Shown in pieces: positions 27,059-36,535 of a DNA stretch of 64,000 bases. The first letter of the stretch is position 1; every line of letters begins with the position of its first letter. The translations under genes were made by a program, and so were the position numbers. This DNA comes from Thomasclavelia ramosa DSM 1402 (lineage in GTDB: Bacteria > Bacillota_I > Bacilli_A > Erysipelotrichales > Coprobacillaceae), in NCBI RefSeq assembly GCF_014131695.1, contig NZ_CP036346.1, positions 1,612,001 through 1,676,000 on the forward strand, in the 5' to 3' direction. Below the pieces are notes generated by a model. The model was not told the DNA's origin and did not search any database. It worked only from the letters and a program-made list of their open reading frames with translations.

Positions 27059-28161
27059 TATTCATCCCCTCCAATCAAAGCTTGTTTTTTATCTTTTTTA
27101 CGCCCCTTTCGGCGTTCTAAAATTAATCGAATAAACAATGTGAAAGAACTAAAATAAATAATTGCTGCAACAATTACATCGATAATTTCTACTGCAATAT
27201 GTACTGCTTGAACATAGTTTCCGCCTAAATTGATATATGCGATAAATAATGCAGCGAAAATCACGCCAAGTGGATTGTTAAACCCTAATAAGGCAACAGG
27301 AATACCATTAAAACCTTCAGCGGCTAAAACTTCTGCTGTTCCTATTGTTCGTCCAGTTCCCGCCATATAAACCAAAGCTCCACCTAGTCCTGCAAAAAAA
27401 CCGGCAATTACCATCGATAAAACAATACTTTTTTTCTCATTCATTCCCGCGTATTTACTCGCATCTGGATTATATCCAGTTGCTTTTAGTTCATAACCAA
27501 ATGTTGTTTTATTCATAATAACATAAGCAAGAATACATACACCAATAGCAATGAACGTTCCTAAATTAATGCTCGAACCATTAAAAACCTGATCTAATCC
27601 TAAATTTGGTATTGCTAAACTTGTAGGAATAGTATACGATTCAGCGCCAGTGGGATTATACATAAATTTTTTTACTCCTTCAATTACTAATAGCATCCCA
27701 ATATAATTCATCATGATACTAGATATTACAACATTAACATTGCGATAAGCTTTAAGTAATCCAGGAACACTGGCCCATAAGGCTCCTGCTAATCCTCCTG
27801 CAAGCACAGCAAAGATCCAACGAATAGATTCGGGGATAAAAGTTGCATTAAAAGCTATAAACATTGAAGCAAAGGCTCCTACAATATATTGTCCTGGTGT
27901 TCCAATATTAAATAGACCACATTTAAATGCAAAAGCCACTGAAAGACCGGTCATCATAATTGGTACTGATAAATATAATACTTCACCAACGCTTTTAATT
28001 CCACGATAAAAACCACCTCGAAGTAAGATTGAAAATCCTTCTAATGCCTGATTAGGAATTACTAAAAACATAATTAGTAGTCCAAAAATCAAACCGCATA
28101 AAATCGCAATCAAAGAAGATAAAAATGATTTTGTCCATGCTTTATTTTTCATATCCAACAC
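27058..28161 (-). CDS. nupP: Nucleoside ABC transporter permease NupP
   Basis: A 367-residue permease with about nine membrane segments and the family loop FKCGLFNIGTPGQYIVGA near residue 80, plus GYNPDASKYAGMNEKKS in the coupling region. It forms the membrane channel with NupQ. It overlaps nupO by 20 bases at its start, showing tight translational coupling. Confidence 0.93.
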   Translation of the reverse strand: MLDMKNKAWTKSFLSSLIAILCGLIFGLLIMFLVIPNQALEGFSILLRGGFYRGIKSVGEVLYLSVPIMMTGLSVAFAFKCGLFNIGTPGQYIVGAFASMFIAFNATFIPESIRWIFAVLAGGLAGALWASVPGLLKAYRNVNVVISSIMMNYIGMLLVIEGVKKFMYNPTGAESYTIPTSLAIPNLGLDQVFNGSSINLGTFIAIGVCILAYVIMNKTTFGYELKATGYNPDASKYAGMNEKKSIVLSMVIAGFFAGLGGALVYMAGTGRTIGTAEVLAAEGFNGIPVALLGFNNPLGVIFAALFIAYINLGGNYVQAVHIAVEIIDVIVAAIIYFSSFTLFIRLILERRKGRKKDKKQALIGGDE

Positions 28162-29674
28162 CTCGCTTTGATCCCGCCATATACAATCCTAATTCTTCAA
28201 CGTTAGTTTCTTTTGGATTTAAGTCAGTAACAATCTCTCCTTCATACATTACCAGAATTCGATCACTGACATTCATAACTTCATCAAGTTCTAAACTAAT
28301 TAGTAAAACCGCATGTCCCTCATCGCGCTGTTGAATCAACTGTTTATGAATAAATTCTATTGCTCCAACATCAAGCCCACGAGTAGGTTGAACAGCAATC
28401 AATAAATCACAATTACTTTCAATTTCTCGCGCAATAATTGCTTTTTGTTGATTTCCACCAGACATTCCTCGAACAATCGAATGTGACCCTTGACCAGAAC
28501 GAACATCAAATTTTTCAATCAATCTATCTGCATAATTATAAATGTTCTCAAATTTTAAGAAACCATGTTTCTGGTTATCTTTATTAAAATAATTTTTTAA
28601 AATCATATTTTCTGCTAAATTATAATCTAGTACTAGTCCATGCTTATGACGATCTTCAGGAATATGGGAAATTCCTTTTAAATTTCTTTGCCTAACCGAA
28701 TAATGGGTTATATCCTCATTATTTAAAATTATCTTACCTGTATATCCAGTTAACATTCCAGTTAATGCATATACAAGTTCACTTTGCCCGTTTCCATCAA
28801 TTCCTGCAATACAGACTATTTCACCACGTTTAACTTCAAAATTAATATCTGTCAAGGCATTTTTCATAGCGTTTTTCTTACAATAATTGAGATTTTCAAC
28901 CTTTAAAACCGTTTGCCCAGGAGTTGCTTTTCCTTTTTCAACAATAAAATTAACATCACGGCCTACCATCATCTTTGACAATTCTTCTTTTGAGGTCGTT
29001 GTAACATCAACAGTAGCAACGTACTTTCCTTTTCTAATAACAGTACATCGATCAGCTACCGCTTTGATTTCATTTAATTTATGTGTAATAAAAATAATTG
29101 ATTTTCCTTCGGCAACTAATCCTTTCATAATTTTCAATAATTCTTCAATTTCTTGAGGGGTTAAAACTGCAGTTGGTTCATCAAATATTAAAATCTCATT
29201 ATCCCTAAAGAGCATTTTTAAAATTTCAACTCGCTGTTGCATCCCTACTGTTATATCTTTTATAAGAGCATCAGGCTCGATATTTAAATGATATTGTTTG
29301 GAAAGATCAAGAACCTTTTTACGAGCATTGTCTTTGGCTAATAATCCATTTTTAGTTTCTTCAACACCCAAAATAATATTATCCAAAACTGTAAATGTTT
29401 CGACTAATTTAAAATGTTGATGAACCATTCCAATTTTATAACGATTAGCATCGTTAGGATCATTTATTTCAGCAATTTCACCGTTAATTTTAATGCATCC
29501 CTCGTCAGGTTGATACAGCCCGAATAGGATTGACATCAATGTTGATTTTCCTGCTCCATTTTCTCCTAACAAAGCATGAATCTCACCTTTTTTTAGTTGT
29601 ACGGTTATATTATCATTAGCCTTAATTCCAGGAAATTCTTTAGTGATATTCAACATCTCTATTACATATTCCAT
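28142..29674 (-). CDS. nupO: Nucleoside ABC transporter ATPase NupO
   Basis: A 510-residue double ABC ATPase. The first domain has Walker A LLGENGAGKSTLMS, signature ITVGMQQRVEI and Walker B LIFDEPTAVLTP; the second has the altered loop GIDGNGQSEL, the signature RGMSGGNQQKAIIAREI and Walker B-like LLIAVQPTRGLD, where the usual acidic residue is replaced. Such an inactive second site is typical of the simple-sugar/nucleoside family. It energises NupP/NupQ. Confidence 0.94.
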   Translation of the reverse strand: MEYVIEMLNITKEFPGIKANDNITVQLKKGEIHALLGENGAGKSTLMSILFGLYQPDEGCIKINGEIAEINDPNDANRYKIGMVHQHFKLVETFTVLDNIILGVEETKNGLLAKDNARKKVLDLSKQYHLNIEPDALIKDITVGMQQRVEILKMLFRDNEILIFDEPTAVLTPQEIEELLKIMKGLVAEGKSIIFITHKLNEIKAVADRCTVIRKGKYVATVDVTTTSKEELSKMMVGRDVNFIVEKGKATPGQTVLKVENLNYCKKNAMKNALTDINFEVKRGEIVCIAGIDGNGQSELVYALTGMLTGYTGKIILNNEDITHYSVRQRNLKGISHIPEDRHKHGLVLDYNLAENMILKNYFNKDNQKHGFLKFENIYNYADRLIEKFDVRSGQGSHSIVRGMSGGNQQKAIIAREIESNCDLLIAVQPTRGLDVGAIEFIHKQLIQQRDEGHAVLLISLELDEVMNVSDRILVMYEGEIVTDLNPKETNVEELGLYMAGSKRGVGYEK

Positions 29675-29734
29675 ACCGTCACTCCTTTCTTATCTAATGT
29701 TGATTTTTCTCGGTTAGATTGAGAAATACTTTTA

Positions 29735-29759
29735 AAAAAAGCGAGTTGTCTCGCTTTTT
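29735..29759 (-). terminator. Attenuating terminator between bmp and nupO
   Basis: AAAAAGCGAG pairs with CTCGCTTTTT around TTGT, followed by a T-run on the minus strand. Placed directly after the binding-protein gene, it would make that protein in excess over the transporter. Confidence 0.85.
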
Positions 29760-29760
29760 A

Positions 29761-30852
29761 TTATTTATCATATGTAATATTTACATTAGTGACAGGTACT
29801 TTAGTAGGATTACCATTATCATTGTCAGTAATATCTGTCATTGATTTGATTTTAATTTCACCACTTGCCACTTTATCAAATACTTCCTTGTATGCTGCAG
29901 CATTAAAATCACCCAAACGATCAAAGTCATCTGGTAAACCAACATAACCACCTGATGCATCTAATGTTTCGATACCACCTTTAAATTTATCATTTTTGTA
30001 ATCGACTAATTTATCATAAACTGTCTTTTTTACATCTTTTAATGCTGAAGTAATAACAACACCTGTCTTGTCATCATTTTGGTTGCTATCAACACCAATT
30101 GCATATTTGCCAGCTTCTTTTGCTGCAGGGAAAATAGAGTTACAAATTCCACCACCGCATGAGAAAATAGCTTCAGTTCCAGCATCATACCACTTAGCAG
30201 CTTTAGTTTTAATCGCAGGATCTTCATTAAATGTTCCTGTATATGTATACATCATATCGACTGTAACACCTAATTCTTTTGCTGCATCATTTGCTCCTTG
30301 AATATATCCATAACCATAATTAATTACAGCTGGTAATGCAATTCCACCCATAAATCCAAGTTTAGTGTGACCTGCTTTGACAGCTGCATACCCTGCTAAA
30401 TATCCAGGTTGTGTTTCTGTATACAATGCACAATAAACATTATCACCAGGATCAACTGGATTAGATTTAGTACTATCCTTCTCATCTGGAACTGTTGGTG
30501 TAGCATCAATCAAGATAAATTTGACATCTTTGTATTTATCTTGTAATTCACCAATTGCATTACAGAATTTAAAACCTGGACAAACAATAATTTTTGCCCC
30601 ATTTTCTACAGCTTCTTCAATTTGTGATTTGTAGCCAGCATCATCAAAACTTGCTGGTTTATAGTATTTGATAGTTGCATCATGATCTTTTTGATACTGT
30701 TCAACAGCTTCCCATGCAGACTGATTAAACGATTTATCGTTAATATCCCCTGCATCTGTTACAAGTGCTACTTCAAATTCTTCACTGCTACTACCACCGC
30801 ATCCCACTAATAGAAATGAGAATACAACAAGTGAAGCCAAAAGCTTTTTCAT
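29761..30852 (-). CDS. bmpA: BMP-family nucleoside-binding lipoprotein
   Basis: A 363-residue surface lipoprotein of the BMP/Med/TmpC family that binds nucleosides for the NupOPQ importer. The signal peptide ends in lipobox FLLVGCGG, with the lipid-bearing cysteine near residue 18. The mature part has FEVALVTDAGDINDKSFNQSA and EAIFSCGGGICN. ATG 30852 is preferred over a TTG two codons upstream because GGAGG is well spaced from it. A catabolite-response element overlaps the promoter. Confidence 0.94.
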   Translation of the reverse strand: MKKLLASLVVFSFLLVGCGGSSSEEFEVALVTDAGDINDKSFNQSAWEAVEQYQKDHDATIKYYKPASFDDAGYKSQIEEAVENGAKIIVCPGFKFCNAIGELQDKYKDVKFILIDATPTVPDEKDSTKSNPVDPGDNVYCALYTETQPGYLAGYAAVKAGHTKLGFMGGIALPAVINYGYGYIQGANDAAKELGVTVDMMYTYTGTFNEDPAIKTKAAKWYDAGTEAIFSCGGGICNSIFPAAKEAGKYAIGVDSNQNDDKTGVVITSALKDVKKTVYDKLVDYKNDKFKGGIETLDASGGYVGLPDDFDRLGDFNAAAYKEVFDKVASGEIKIKSMTDITDNDNGNPTKVPVTNVNITYDK

Positions 30853-30886
30853 ATTCAATTTTCCTCCTTCAATAAACTATAGCTTT

Positions 30887-30924
30887 ATTTTAACATTCTT
30901 CCTTAAAAATTGAAAGCGATTACA
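30887..30924 (-). promoter_or_regulatory. bmp-nup promoter with CcpA (cre) site
   Basis: 30911-30924 reads TGAAAGCGATTACA, agreeing with every fixed position of the cre consensus. It overlaps the -35 region (TTTCAA on the minus strand) of a promoter whose -10 is TAAAAT at 30887-30892. CcpA bound here would repress nucleoside uptake when preferred sugars are present. Confidence 0.7.
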
Positions 30925-30956
30925 TTTATTATTCCCGTTTTTTTATAAAATATACA

Positions 30957-30980
30957 AAAAAAGACATCTATTTAGATGTC
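30957..30980 (-). terminator. spoIIIE terminator
   Basis: GACATCTA and TAGATGTC form a stem followed by TTTTTTT on the minus strand; it overlaps the spoIIIE stop. Confidence 0.8.
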
Positions 30981-33263
30981 CTCTTCTTGATATCCGCGAA
31001 TGTAAACTTCACGTGGCTTAGAGCCAATCTGTGGTCCAATAACACCGTCTGCTTCTAACTGATCGATGATTCGTGCTGCTTTATTGTATCCAATTCGAAA
31101 CTGCCGTTGTAATAAAGATGTACTTGCTTTTTGAGCATTGATTACAAAACTGCGACACATTTCATATTCTTCATCTTCCTCTTCTTCTTTCGAAGCAGCA
31201 CTTGGTGAAGTAGTATTTAATTTTACATTTATGTATTTGTCATCATAGCTAGCCTCCTGCTGAGTAGCAGTGTGGTGAGTAATTGCACTAACTTCATCGT
31301 CAGATACAAAAGCACCTTGAACCCGCACCGGTGAACTAGAACCCATTGGTGAAAATAACATATCTCCTTTTCCTAATAATTTTTCCGCTCCAGAAGCATC
31401 CAAAATTGTTCGTGAATCAATTCCAGAAGAGACTGCAAAAGCAATTCTTGATGGAATATTTGCTTTGATGACTCCAGTGATAATATCAGTCGATGGTCTT
31501 TGTGTTGCAACGATCAAATGAATCCCTGCTGCCCGCGCCATTTGAGCAATCCTCATGATACAATCTTCAACTTGTTTGCTTGCGACCATCATCAAATCAG
31601 CAACCTCATCTAAAATAACTACATGAAAAGGTAAGATCTCTAATTGTTCGTCCAAAGCTAATTCTTCATTTTTTTTACGTGCATAGTTATTATAGCCTTC
31701 GATATTCCGTACATTTGCCCCAGCAAAAAGGTCATAGCGATGCTCCATTTCCACTACAACTTCCTGCAATACTGCAGCTGCCTTTTTAGGATCAGTTACT
31801 ACTGGAGCTAATAGATGAGGTATACCATTATAATTAGTTAACTCTACTTTTTTAGGATCGACAAGAATAAATTTCACCTCATCCGGTCGAGCACGCATCA
31901 AAATACTACAAATAATAGTATTTACACAAACTGATTTTCCACTTCCAGTTGCCCCAGCAATCAATAAGTGGGGCATTTTATTTAATTCCGCATAAATAAT
32001 CTTACCACTAACATCCTTGCCTAAAGGAACTAACAACTTGTTATCCTGTAAATCTTTTGGAATGTCTTTAATTACTTCTTTGAAACTTACCATTGTTGCA
32101 ACACTATTAGGAATTTCCACTCCAACTGCCGGTTTACCAGGAATTGGTGCTTCAATACGAATATCTTTTGCAGCTAAGGCTAATTTTATATCATCTTGTA
32201 ATTGCATAATTTTATTAACACGCGTGCCCGTTTCCAATTTTAATTCATATTTAGTAACCGATGGTCCAATAAAAATATCACTAATTGTTGCGTTTACTCC
32301 AAATTCATGAAGAACATTTGTTAGTGCTTCAGCTTTAGATAATGCATTTCCTTTATTATCACCAGACTTTTTTGCTGTAGGATTTTTTAATAGGGATAAG
32401 GCAGGTAAACGATAATTCTTATTAATCTTTTTCTTAGGTTTAGACATATCATTTTCATGGATCTTTGGTTCTTTATCTTTAATTTCTAAAGTCATAGAAT
32501 CCTCATCAAATTCAAATGTAGAGGGTACTGATTCATCTTCTTCTAAATGAGTAGTATGGATTCGAGCTGAACTCTTTCCAGGGGGATCTTGCTCTTGGCT
32601 TGAAGTATTTTCATCACCAAATATCTCCTCTGGAAAAAAGCCTTTTGCTTTATCTTTTTTAGGGGTAAAAAAATCTGTGAATTTACTAGCGCTTTGATGC
32701 ATTTTAATATCTTTTTTAGTGGGTTTCTTTTTCTTTCTTTCAGCAACATTTTTACGATGTTCTAAATAAAACTTACTACCTAACAAAGTTAAACCAATTA
32801 CTAAAATAAAACCAGCAGCAATCATTGCCCCCGTTTTATCAAACAAAGCACTTAAAATGCCATATAAAACAGCTCCTAGAAATCCACCTCGATTACAAGG
32901 TGCTGTTGAGACATATTGATTAATTACTTTCATTCCAACCATTAAATCATCATTTAAAGATGACATAAAAGTCAAAACTGCCCCTACCACCATGTATAAT
33001 CCGATTGCACGAGGACCAGTAAATTTTGGTAATTTAGCAAAATAAATTACATACCCACTAATCAAAACCAATGAAATATAACTAATTCCAACAAAATTTC
33101 CAATTATATAAGTACACAAAAAATTCAGTTGTTCACCAATTGGTCCTAATTTCATTGCCCCGACAACAATTAAAAACAAGCCTACTGTAGCAATGATTCT
33201 TACTTTTAAATCCTCACTAATTTGATCTTGTTTTGATTTTTTTGAACGACTTGTTTTCGCCAT
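30972..33263 (-). CDS. spoIIIE: DNA translocase SpoIIIE/FtsK
   Basis: A 763-residue septal DNA pump. About four membrane helices occupy residues 25-170, followed by a charged linker, the motor with Walker A GATGSGKSVCVN near residue 435 and Walker B HVVILDEVADLM, and the winged-helix gamma domain (STSLLQRQFRIGYNKAARIIDQLE) that reads DNA orientation sequences. Length and position between rnjB and ymfF favour SpoIIIE, which moves the chromosome into the forespore, but it may serve division as well. Confidence 0.93.
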   Translation of the reverse strand: MAKTSRSKKSKQDQISEDLKVRIIATVGLFLIVVGAMKLGPIGEQLNFLCTYIIGNFVGISYISLVLISGYVIYFAKLPKFTGPRAIGLYMVVGAVLTFMSSLNDDLMVGMKVINQYVSTAPCNRGGFLGAVLYGILSALFDKTGAMIAAGFILVIGLTLLGSKFYLEHRKNVAERKKKKPTKKDIKMHQSASKFTDFFTPKKDKAKGFFPEEIFGDENTSSQEQDPPGKSSARIHTTHLEEDESVPSTFEFDEDSMTLEIKDKEPKIHENDMSKPKKKINKNYRLPALSLLKNPTAKKSGDNKGNALSKAEALTNVLHEFGVNATISDIFIGPSVTKYELKLETGTRVNKIMQLQDDIKLALAAKDIRIEAPIPGKPAVGVEIPNSVATMVSFKEVIKDIPKDLQDNKLLVPLGKDVSGKIIYAELNKMPHLLIAGATGSGKSVCVNTIICSILMRARPDEVKFILVDPKKVELTNYNGIPHLLAPVVTDPKKAAAVLQEVVVEMEHRYDLFAGANVRNIEGYNNYARKKNEELALDEQLEILPFHVVILDEVADLMMVASKQVEDCIMRIAQMARAAGIHLIVATQRPSTDIITGVIKANIPSRIAFAVSSGIDSRTILDASGAEKLLGKGDMLFSPMGSSSPVRVQGAFVSDDEVSAITHHTATQQEASYDDKYINVKLNTTSPSAASKEEEEDEEYEMCRSFVINAQKASTSLLQRQFRIGYNKAARIIDQLEADGVIGPQIGSKPREVYIRGYQEEDI

Positions 33264-33321
33264 GACTCACACTCCCAACTCTAACTCAATCATTATACCA
33301 TATCATATCTATTTAGCAAAA

Positions 33322-33345
33322 GAAAAAGCAAGGATAAACTTGCTT
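33322..33345 (-). terminator. Terminator after RNase J-like gene
   Basis: AAGCAAG and CTTGCTT flank a six-base loop with a T-rich tail (TTTTTCTTTT) on the minus strand. Confidence 0.7.
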
Positions 33346-35050
33346 AAACTTCGATGATAATTGGCAAGATTACAGGTCTTTTACCTGTCTCTTTAATAAT
33401 AAACTTATTTGCTTTATCTTTAATATTTTGTCGAACTTCTACTGCTTCTAGTTTAGGATCATCTTTCATTTCACTAACACATTTTTCAGCAATATCAATA
33501 ACTCCCTTAATAATATGTTCAGAATCCCTTAAATAAACAAAACCACGTGACTGAACATCAGTATTGGCAATAATTTCATGAGTTTTACTATCAATCGTGA
33601 CTCCAATAATGACTACTCCATCATTTGACAACTGAATTCGATCATCAATAACTTTATCACCTACATCACCAACACCAATTCCATCAATCATTACATCTTC
33701 AACTTCAATAGTATCGCGATAATCTTCTAGTTTTCCACTTTTAAACGATAAAATTTCACCATTATCGATAATAGCAATATTTTCTGGTTTAATTGCCATA
33801 TTTTTAGCAACTTCCAAATTTGAAATAAAATGTTGATACTCACCCTTAACTGGTACAAAATATGTCGGATTAAAAATTTGTATAATTACTTTAATATCTT
33901 CCTGCGATGCATGCATCGAACATAATTCTTTATTTTTTAATACATGAATATTTGAATCTGTCTTATATAATTCATTTACCGCTTTATTTGCAATTTTTTC
34001 TGTTCCAGGAATAACTGGAGAAGCAACAATAAATGTATCATTTTTATTTAATTTTAAAAACTCATCTCCACCATCAATGATATCACAAATATCATGATAG
34101 ATTCTTTGCGGTGTCCCACTGAGCAACACTACTAAATTATCATCAATTCCTTTTTTACCAATATCAGTAGAAAAAGCAATAAGATTTTTTGGTACTTGAA
34201 TCACTGCTTTTTTTAAACGCTGTCCAATGCGGACAATACTATTTGTGCTATCATATTTATCACGACCATAAAAAACAATTTTTCGATTATATTTCTTCGT
34301 CAGTTCAACAATTTCTTTAGTTCTAAAAATGTTTTGAGCATAACTTGAAATAATGATTCGTCCTTCACTATCTTCAAAAATATTATCAATTTTATCTGTC
34401 AATTTATGTTTTGGTGATGTATAACCTGGATTTTTAGAATAAGATGACTCACATAAAAGTGCTAATACACCTTTTTTTCCAATCTCCATCATTTTTTGAA
34501 TATCACATCTAAATCCTTCTGGGGCACCAAAATCAACAATAAATTCACCGCTATAAACGATATATCCATTATCAGTCCATAAAGCCACTCCAACACTACC
34601 AGGAATCGAATGAGTTACTGGAAAAAATTCAACAGGAATGCCAGCAATAATAATTGAATCATTGCGTTTTACACGATTTAACTGATAACTCACTCTAAAA
34701 TTATTATGTTTTTTATGTCGCTTGATCATTTGTTCAATTAGATCAGCTGTTAGTGCTGGAGCATAAACTGGGGCATTGACCGCTTCTAACAAGTAAGGCA
34801 AAGCTGCCATCACATCATCATGACCATGCGTTATGATGATAGCTACAACTCGTTCTTTATTTTCTTTTAAGTAATCAAAACTAGGAATAATGATATCCAC
34901 TCCTAATTTACTTACTTCTGGGAATCTAAACCCGGCATCTAAAATAAAAATCTGTTCTTTTATTTCGATGCAGTACATACTTTTACCCATCTCAGCCTGT
35001 CCGCCAAGTGGTAAAATTTTAACAACATCTTTCTTCATTTTTTCCTCCAT
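33344..35050 (-). CDS. rnjB: RNase J family protein with degenerate active site
   Basis: A 568-residue RNase J homologue with the full domain set: metallo-beta-lactamase/beta-CASP core and the C-terminal domain ending GKRPVILPIIIEV. Several ligands are changed: HGHEDH is HGHDDV, the TGDF aspartate is SGEF, LLSDST is LLCESS, the GSQGEP loop is LSGTPQ, SGHG is MHAS, and PxHGEY is PVKGEY. It is therefore expected to be weak or inactive, like RNase J2, acting as partner of a true RNase J1 elsewhere. Its location before spoIIIE matches B. subtilis rnjB. Confidence 0.88.
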   Translation of the reverse strand: MEEKMKKDVVKILPLGGQAEMGKSMYCIEIKEQIFILDAGFRFPEVSKLGVDIIIPSFDYLKENKERVVAIIITHGHDDVMAALPYLLEAVNAPVYAPALTADLIEQMIKRHKKHNNFRVSYQLNRVKRNDSIIIAGIPVEFFPVTHSIPGSVGVALWTDNGYIVYSGEFIVDFGAPEGFRCDIQKMMEIGKKGVLALLCESSYSKNPGYTSPKHKLTDKIDNIFEDSEGRIIISSYAQNIFRTKEIVELTKKYNRKIVFYGRDKYDSTNSIVRIGQRLKKAVIQVPKNLIAFSTDIGKKGIDDNLVVLLSGTPQRIYHDICDIIDGGDEFLKLNKNDTFIVASPVIPGTEKIANKAVNELYKTDSNIHVLKNKELCSMHASQEDIKVIIQIFNPTYFVPVKGEYQHFISNLEVAKNMAIKPENIAIIDNGEILSFKSGKLEDYRDTIEVEDVMIDGIGVGDVGDKVIDDRIQLSNDGVVIIGVTIDSKTHEIIANTDVQSRGFVYLRDSEHIIKGVIDIAEKCVSEMKDDPKLEAVEVRQNIKDKANKFIIKETGKRPVILPIIIEV

Positions 35051-35253
35051 TATTATAATCTATATTATTTCTTAATCATCGCTGAAAAACAATCTTTACC
35101 ATATTAACATATTATAGTATCGTTTGCTAATACTTTCTACGTTCATTGTATCAAAATTCTCAAGAAAAGAGAAATGATTTAATTTTTACTAACATCTTTA
35201 ACATGTAATATTATTAACACAATAACCTTTTTTAGCCGTGTTCATTTAAGAAA

Positions 35254-35537
35254 TTATTTAGCAAAAGTGAGATCGTAAATTTCATCTTGTTCTGGTAAAT
35301 GCGTAACATACCCAATTGGTATTTTATTTTCCGTCACTTCAATTATAGTTTTAGCTCCTGCTTTTCCAAAAGCACCGCATAATTCGATGCAGTCAACTCC
35401 CTCAATAAATAATTTTTTGCCACAATACTTGCTTCTGCTAAATTAGTAACGCCAATTATTTGTGCTGTCTGTTGATGGATTGCGGCATGATCATATTTCA
35501 AATTAAAATCTCCCATGATTATAAATGCAAATTTCAT
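35254..35537 (-). pseudogene. DUF6506-family gene broken by one frameshift
   Basis: The frame opens at ATG 35537 (AAGGAG upstream) with MKFAFIIMGDFNL, typical of the DUF6506 family, and continues to VAK at a run of six A residues (35413-35418). There it shifts: the family's continuation FIEGVDCIELCGAFGKAG and PIGYVTHLPEQ is read in another frame and ends at 35254. One extra A restores a single ~94-residue protein. In the frame as written, translation stops at 35343 after 64 residues. It may be a true pseudogene, a slippage site or a sequencing error. Confidence 0.7.
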
Positions 35538-35688
35538 TATATTGTCTCCTTAAAATTCAAACTCTAATCTTTAATTAGACTTTACGAGTATCTACTTTTT
35601 CATAGTTATCTAGCCGTTTTTAATAGTATATAACATCCGCCTCATTAAATAAATAAATTTAAAGTATCTTTTTTTATTTCGTGATTCA

Positions 35689-35728
35689 AAAATAATGGAG
35701 AAATAAATTAATATTTCTCCATTATTTT
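35689..35728 (-). terminator. Terminator of the dipicolinate operon
   Basis: AAAATAATGGAGAAATA pairs with its complement around a short loop and is followed by T residues on the minus strand. It overlaps the stop of the DapA-like gene. Confidence 0.8.
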
Positions 35729-36535
35729 ATTCAATTGTTCTTTTGACTCATCACTGATTTTAACTAATGGCAAACGTAACTTATAAAGAATATTGCTACT
35801 TTGGCTCAACGAATATTTTAATGTACTTACAATATTATCTTGATAAAAATATTTAACTATTAATTTAAAAAAATCAAAATATAAATCATTATGCTGAGTA
35901 ATTAATTCTCTATACTTTTTATAACTTAGATTAGTTAAGTTACTAATAAGTCCATCATAATTATTAATTTCATTTTGCACTAGCATCTCTTCTATACCGT
36001 ATAGACCTAACCCGTTATTTCTAATAATCTGATAACCTGTGCTATTTACTTCAGTAATCAAGCCAGTTATATTTTCATGTTTTTCTTTCAATTCCAATAA
36101 ATGATTAACAGCAATCATATTTTGCTTATGTTGTTGAATAACAATCGATTTATTAGTTGCAGTAGCAATTAGATCAAGATGCCTAATCAATCCGTTTTGG
36201 GTTAAACTAAAAATTTCTGGTAACTCGATCATATAGCCAGCAAATTCGCTAATGTCTTTAAGGTCTCCTATCTGTTTAATTACTTTTTTTGTACATGATT
36301 CACTAAGCTGCATATATATTTCAAGACCAGGATAGTGATAGCAAACATATCGTAATAAGTGTTTTTGTTCTAAAAAAGTCAATGAAGCAGCTTCCCCTGT
36401 CCTGCTGCCAATAATAAATTTATTATTTCCTTGATTTACTAATTTTTCAATATGATTATCTAGCGCTTGATAATCAATCATATCATCAATATCAAAGGGA
36501 GTAATTAAATTAGTAAAAATATCTATTTTAATCAC
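35708..36535 (-). CDS. DapA-like protein lacking catalytic residues
   Basis: A 275-residue homologue of 4-hydroxy-tetrahydrodipicolinate synthase. The fold is recognisable from LITPFDIDDMIDYQALDNHI and GSRTGEAASLT (normally GTTGES). However, the YNVPGRT tyrosine region reads IQQHKQN, and the Schiff-base lysine region VAIKEASGD reads TGLITEVNS, so both key residues are missing. It overlaps the aspartokinase gene by eight bases and ends the dpa operon. A regulatory, scaffold or altered role is likelier than normal catalysis. Confidence 0.82.
   Translation of the reverse strand: MIKIDIFTNLITPFDIDDMIDYQALDNHIEKLVNQGNNKFIIGSRTGEAASLTFLEQKHLLRYVCYHYPGLEIYMQLSESCTKKVIKQIGDLKDISEFAGYMIELPEIFSLTQNGLIRHLDLIATATNKSIVIQQHKQNMIAVNHLLELKEKHENITGLITEVNSTGYQIIRNNGLGLYGIEEMLVQNEINNYDGLISNLTNLSYKKYRELITQHNDLYFDFFKLIVKYFYQDNIVSTLKYSLSQSSNILYKLRLPLVKISDESKEQLNKIMEKY

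Noticed and set aside
28142-29674. Broken second ATPase site in NupO as a defect
   Set aside because: Altered Walker residues in the second domain are normal for this transporter family.
35343-35537. A separate 64-residue protein
   Set aside because: Its end past residue 40 is out of frame relative to the DUF6506 family, whose remainder continues in another frame; it is a broken gene, not a new one.
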